Of a stretch of 64,000 bases of DNA, positions 58,131 to 64,000 are shown in pieces (within the stretch, counting starts at the first letter, position 1; each line of letters opens with the position of its first letter). The position numbers were made by a program, and so were the translations under genes. Source of the DNA: Topomyia yanbarensis (taxonomy: Eukaryota > Arthropoda > Insecta > Diptera > Culicidae); the NCBI RefSeq assembly GCF_030247195.1, contig NC_080671.1:303068504-303132503 (forward strand). The letters are read 5' to 3'. A model generated the notes under the pieces. It was given only the letters and a program-made list of their open reading frames with translations, had not been told where the DNA came from and ran no database searches.

Positions 58131-59184
58131 TTAACGATTCGTAGAGGTTCCTGATGTTGAATTACAGATCGTCTAGAAACACAAGAAATGGTACACCACC
58201 TATTCTATCCGCCTAATTGCGATATCCGGGATGAAAGCTTGGTTTTGTACATTGTTGGGACTACATACGACAGAGAATCTGCATTGTATCCCACAAACCA
58301 CCAATCAATTTTAAAGCGGTGTTCGTGCGTTGTAGAAGTAGATTCATGATATCATTTGACGAATTGTTCCGGTTGGATTGGACTCGGCCAACAAACACCA
58401 CGAGCATCTCGAATTGTCCTTGTTGGGGCGGAATGGAAATAAAACACCGGTTAATAGCAGCACTTTTCGTCTGTGTAGAGCAGTGCAGCTTTATACTGCA
58501 AATATATTATATTTAGTTAGGTTATACAATTTCTCTTATGTATTAGCTTACACTTTCGGTATTTTCACCGGTTATAGTTCCTCTAGTGTAATCCAACAGC
58601 CCACACGATCAGTTTAATCTGTGATAGCAAACGTGATAATTATCTATACGCATATTAGATTATAGTAATATATTCTTACTTTAGACTAGGTTAATCAATT
58701 TCAGTTTTTAGGTTATACCGCAGCATATATAGAATCTTCTAGTTCCAAAACTCAAGTAAATATTTGATTTTAATTAGGATAACAAATTCAGTTGATTACT
58801 CACGATTTTAATTAGGATAACCAATCCAGCTAACTACTCACGATTTTAATTAGGATAATCAATTCAGTTTTTAATTATCATTAACCTTTCCGTAGGCTTA
58901 ATCAATAATTGAATAAAGAATTATTCTCTTCAACACTAACCACGTTTAGATTTCGTTCTTCCTCGAAATATTGCTCACTCACGTTTGACATTTCTCCTCC
59001 GACCTACACGCTAAACGAGGATAGCCCAGGTTGTAGGCAGTGCACCCAGCAGCAACATTCTCTCCGGCCTGCACGCTAAATGCGCAGACCTCAGATTTTA
59101 AAAAGTGTGCGCAGCAGTAACAGTCCTGGAGAGACAACTGTTTAAATTGGCGCATTTGAGGTGGAGGCCTATTGAGCAAAACTA
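58131..59184. other. Noncoding stretch with a 38-bp tandem repeat
   Basis: Three copies of a 38-39-bp unit, GATTTTAATTAGGATAAYCA followed by a CAGYTRAYTACTCAC part, occupy 58765-58872. The third copy is partial. The rest resembles LTR-like AT-rich sequence, but no second copy is in the window. Open frames here lack domains. Confidence 0.5.
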
Positions 59185-59433
59185 GAGAAAATTTTCAATA
59201 GGACGTAAGTAACATTGAGAGCGTCTCTTTGTTTACTTTCTCTTTCGTTTATTACGACGCCATTACAACACTTTGCGCTAATTTTCCAGTACATATCGAA
59301 AGCCGACGGTTTTTACTAGAATATTATGCAAAGAGTAGAGTAGTAAATGTTGAAATGGCCGAATAATGAACAGAAGAGAAAAACTCCAAAGAGAATCTCT
59401 CATTGTTACTTACGTCCTATTGGAAATTTTCTC
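59185..59433. mobile_element. 249-bp MITE with TA duplication
   Basis: Inverted ends GAGAAAATTTTCAATAGGAC (left) and, inversely at the right, GAGAAAATTTCCAATAGGAC continue through GTAAGTAACA and GAGAG. TA lies at 59183-59184 and 59434-59435. I recall the same ends from Aedes genomes, unverified. Confidence 0.82.
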
Positions 59434-60799
59434 TAGAAAATTTGCATAATATTTTGCCAATTCGCGATCGTGATCCACCAAAACAAGTATCGGCATCGCA
59501 TTTGCTTCGTTATGTTAACGGCGAGGTGAAGCGATGACAGAAGTGTGAGTGACTGTGGGTGCTTGCCGATTGTAGATGCGGTAAGTGTCGTAGAGTGAAC
59601 AATGGCTTATAATGTTTATTTTCGAAACACTTGGCGATTATAGGCACAAATTATGATGCGTATTCCAGAAGTTAATAGTGTAGAGTAGATGATTAACAAT
59701 CGTTCACTAAAAACAGTCCAAACTACTGAACAGCGGTAATATTTCACGTAATTGATCAAAGTTTGGAGCGCGGAAAACAGTTGAACGCTATCAGTAGGGG
59801 AAATCGAAGTGAGTTGAAAAGGTGGAGATTAGAAAAAACGTGTCCATTGCTAGCGAAACCATATCGTTAGACAACTGGTAATAATGCTATTGATCTACAT
59901 CTACGAAAGATTTAGAATAAATTTTTGACAAATCCTTAACGATATGGTCTTGCTCGAAATTGGAACTGTTTCAACTCTTCTCTGTTTTAATTTGTCTTCC
60001 TACATGCTACGAAAGCTCAATATTAAACACATTTAGAAAATATTCCACCTCACGAAGACTCGGTCGTATAGAACAATATTTGGGCCAGATCAGCACTATT
60101 TTGAATTCGAATATAACGAATTCATCGTGGTCGCCGTTCGCTCTACCACGAATTTTGTGGGGGTCGTCTGATAACAGAAGTTTTACCCATAATTATCGAT
60201 GTCGTGCGTAATGATAAAGAAAGAAATATGCATTGGTAAATGTGCGACGAGTGTTCGCAAAAACGATACAAGCATTGTTACTTTCTAGTTTTCTAGATTT
60301 TTTTTTCTAGTTTTCTATAGCTGAGCTATAGCTCGGTGCAGCGTTCTATAACTATCACTGTACTAGCGAAAGCTTTCGTTCATCGGTGCTCGTGCTACTT
60401 GCTAGCCCAACGAACTTAGCTTTGACACATTATGAGCCAGCGCACAAGAATAGCACACTTTGCAGCACCGTTTTTGTGCATGCCTGCGCACAAGGACATT
60501 ACCGCAATGAATTCGGTCTTTGAGATGCCAAATAATCAATAAGCCAATCAACTCATTTTTGAAAGCATGCCTTCATTCTATTTTATTTTTTGCCAAATAA
60601 AAGCAATACGAACTTGTCAAAGTACAGCACATATAACAAAAGACTCACCCCAAGGACATTCACTTTATCATGGCGAACTGAGTAAAGTACTTATTGTGTA
60701 AAACTAAAAATACCTTAGAACTTAATTCGATTGAACATTGATTTAAACCTGATTCCTGCTGCGAACAAGGTTTTAACTACAGCTGGTTTACACCAAATA
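59434..60799. other. Intergenic stretch before Brms1
   Basis: No gene recognised apart from the LINE ORF1 fragment at 60020-60150. A run of CTAG/TTTTCTAG and AGCTATAG words lies at 60285-60350. A downstream poly-A signal for the minus-strand Brms1 gene would lie here; AATAAA on the minus strand was not clearly located. Confidence 0.4.
60020..60150 (-). pseudogene. Fragment of the LINE ORF1 seen at 34.7 kb
   Basis: CTCACGAAGACTCGGTCGTA with TAGAACAATAT matches, inversely, the DNA at about 34785-34845 (FCSTRPSLRELEHFL). Only about 100-130 bp is retained, so it is a broken copy of the same family. Confidence 0.6.
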
Positions 60800-61647
60800 T
60801 CAAGTGGCAGCAGCAGTCGATCTTTTCAGTGCCTTTCTTATTGACGTCCAATCTTCGAGAATATCCTCTTCCCGCAGCATGTAGACAATATACGGACCGG
60901 AAACAGTGACTGCCTTCTTTCGACCTGGACCTCGAACCTTTGAGGTTCTAGTACTCGTACCCCAATCAGCCCACGATATATCCACGTTATGCCGGTCCTC
61001 CTCGAGCCTTCGAATTTTCTCCATTAGTTCCTCGTATATTGCGTCCATGGCAAGCTGTTTTTCACTCTGTAGGAATCGAACGTTCAAAAATCAACTGTCC
61101 ACGAGTTGTTTTTCAGTTATTGCTTACCTCAAAATGCTGACGAGCTGCCTGCAGTTCCGACTCGAACTTATGCCGGATATTTTCCATTCGAAAATTTTTA
61201 AGAATTTCGGCTACTTCTTTTCGGCTGTTCATATTGTCGGCTAGTCGTTGCAGTGGTGCGAGGTACTCCTGTGAGCGACCACCGCGAACCTCTTGCAGCT
61301 GCTGGTCTATTTGATTCATTTTTTCTTTGTATAATTGCTCCTTCAAGACCACAAATTGCTTCTCTAGATTGGCTGCAAGACGGATTAGATTTATTCCATT
61401 ATCTCATCCAACACCTACTGCGATAGGTAGAATGAATTCAATACTCACTGAGATTTTCCAAACAATCGGATCTTCGCCTTTCGCATTCACCTTCGCTCAT
61501 CTCGGAAGAATCATCGGAGTCCGGTTCATCCGCTTCCTCCGCACTAGAATCATGGTCCGGAGCACGACTGGATGCGGAGTGATCAGACTCTCCTCCAGAC
61601 ATATCACCATCCGCGTCACTTTCACCTTCATTTTTCACCGGAGGCAT
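60800..61647 (-). CDS. Brms1: BRMS1/BRMS1L-like Sin3-HDAC complex subunit
   Basis: Exons 61647-61449, 61372-61128 and 61066-60800 join in frame to 236 residues. Known role of the family: a nuclear coiled-coil subunit of Sin3/HDAC co-repressor complexes. Seen: an acidic Ser-rich N-terminus (SDDSSEMSEGECERRR), then NLEKQFVVLKEQLYKEKMNQ, a long coiled coil through HKFESELQAARQHFE, then KIRRLEEDRHNVDIS, and the signature SGPYIVYMLREEDILEDWTS. The start is the ATG at 61647; an in-frame stop at 61672-61674 excludes longer forms. Introns are 76 and 61 nt with GTGAGT/GTAAGC donors and CAG acceptors. The C-terminus stops soon after IRKALKRS, like BRMS1 (about 246 residues) and unlike the longer BRMS1L. 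Confidence 0.93.
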
Positions 61648-61659
61648 TCCAGGAAGCAC

Positions 61660-63565
<1,906 letters not shown>

Positions 63566-63719
63566 CCATTAGAGCTCTCGCATGTATTTTTTTGCAAACG
63601 GGCAATAAGCATACTGTCAAAATTCACTGTGAGAGGGAATTCCAGACATATTGTAACTCACCGAGAACGGATATTACCATTTTATGAAAGAGAAAAGTTT
63701 TTTCTTTCGTCTACTGATG

Positions 63720-64000
63720 TGAGTTAGAATCGGTGAGTGATGGTAAACCATTACGGAATGTGCCAAAATTCCCTATGTAAAAAAATTGCCACAAATTTCT
63801 CCACCCCCCCCCCCCCCCCCCCCCCTCATTACGTAACAATTTCTTGAAAAAAGTTTTGTCTTCGGCAAAAACATGTTACGTAACGATCTAGCATACTCCC
63901 CTGCGCCATGTGTCACAATATGTTACAATTTATCGTACTCTCTCTTCCCCCTAAATACGATACGTAATTTATGAATGGTCCCACAATATTGTTCAAATTT
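63720..64000. repeat. Dispersed repeat with poly-C run
   Basis: It contains a 22-C run (63804-63825), the words ACATGTTACGTAACG and TACGTAATTTATGAATGGTC, and a C-rich strand bias. Similar 'TACGTAATTTATGAATGG' sequence is common in insect genomes as I remember. It is cut by the end of the window. No gene. Confidence 0.55.

Noticed and set aside
61651..61659. Longer Brms1 start (MLPG...)
   Set aside because: The codon at 61659 is GTG; the first ATG is at 61647 and an in-frame stop lies just upstream.

Overview
The window looks like a transposon-rich eukaryotic nuclear segment from a mosquito, most likely an Aedes-like culicine. Evidence seen directly: spliced genes with GT-AG introns, an AT-rich background, and many nested insect transposable elements. 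One element is a DD37E Tc1/mariner copy, a family described from mosquitoes. Several short dispersed repeats also match my memory of Aedes genomes, but I could not search for them.

Host genes. Only two are well supported. A stardust/PALS1-type MAGUK scaffold gene (eight exons, + strand, 17768-20444) carries L27, PDZ, SH3-hook and guanylate-kinase-like domains of an apical polarity protein. A BRMS1/BRMS1L-type subunit of the Sin3/HDAC complex (three exons, - strand, 60800-61647) lies near the right end. A possible 5' promoter region at 7430-7690 and an isolated coding-like exon at 21666-21744 are weaker calls. No tRNA, rRNA or CRISPR feature was recognised.

Layout. 1-17.7 kb: AT-rich DNA, possibly upstream or intronic to the MAGUK gene, holding a broken ITmD37E transposon, a remnant TA-flanked element, a TIR element, a field of degenerate tandem repeats and a tRNA-like SINE. 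17.8-20.7 kb: the MAGUK gene. 21.96-33.94 kb: one Ty3/gypsy insertion defined by 515-bp LTRs and a matching AACCT duplication. Its gag-to-RNase H part is missing, and in its place are a LINE fragment and an 8.1-kb block with inverted ends, subterminal arrays, several MITEs, a decayed ZAD-C2H2 gene and a small FLYWCH-like gene. 34.7-38.3 kb: a LINE ORF1 interrupted by a MITE, itself interrupted by an RNase H-bearing LINE. 38.6-40.7 kb: three TIR elements. 40.87-47.57 kb: a complete but mutated Ty3/gypsy element (GTCCT duplication) inserted into a LINE reverse transcriptase. 49.41-57.02 kb: a complete BEL/Pao element (GTACC duplication) with near-identical LTRs and one open 2071-codon reading frame that contains a PHD finger. 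57-60.8 kb: repeats and gene fragments. 60.8-61.65 kb: Brms1. The right end has a 366-bp (TA)n tract, a palindrome, a poly-C run and another dispersed repeat.

Relative ages from LTR divergence seen by eye: BEL youngest (one difference noticed), the 40.87-kb gypsy intermediate (about four substitutions), the 21.96-kb gypsy oldest (about ten). The two host genes have no visible functional link.
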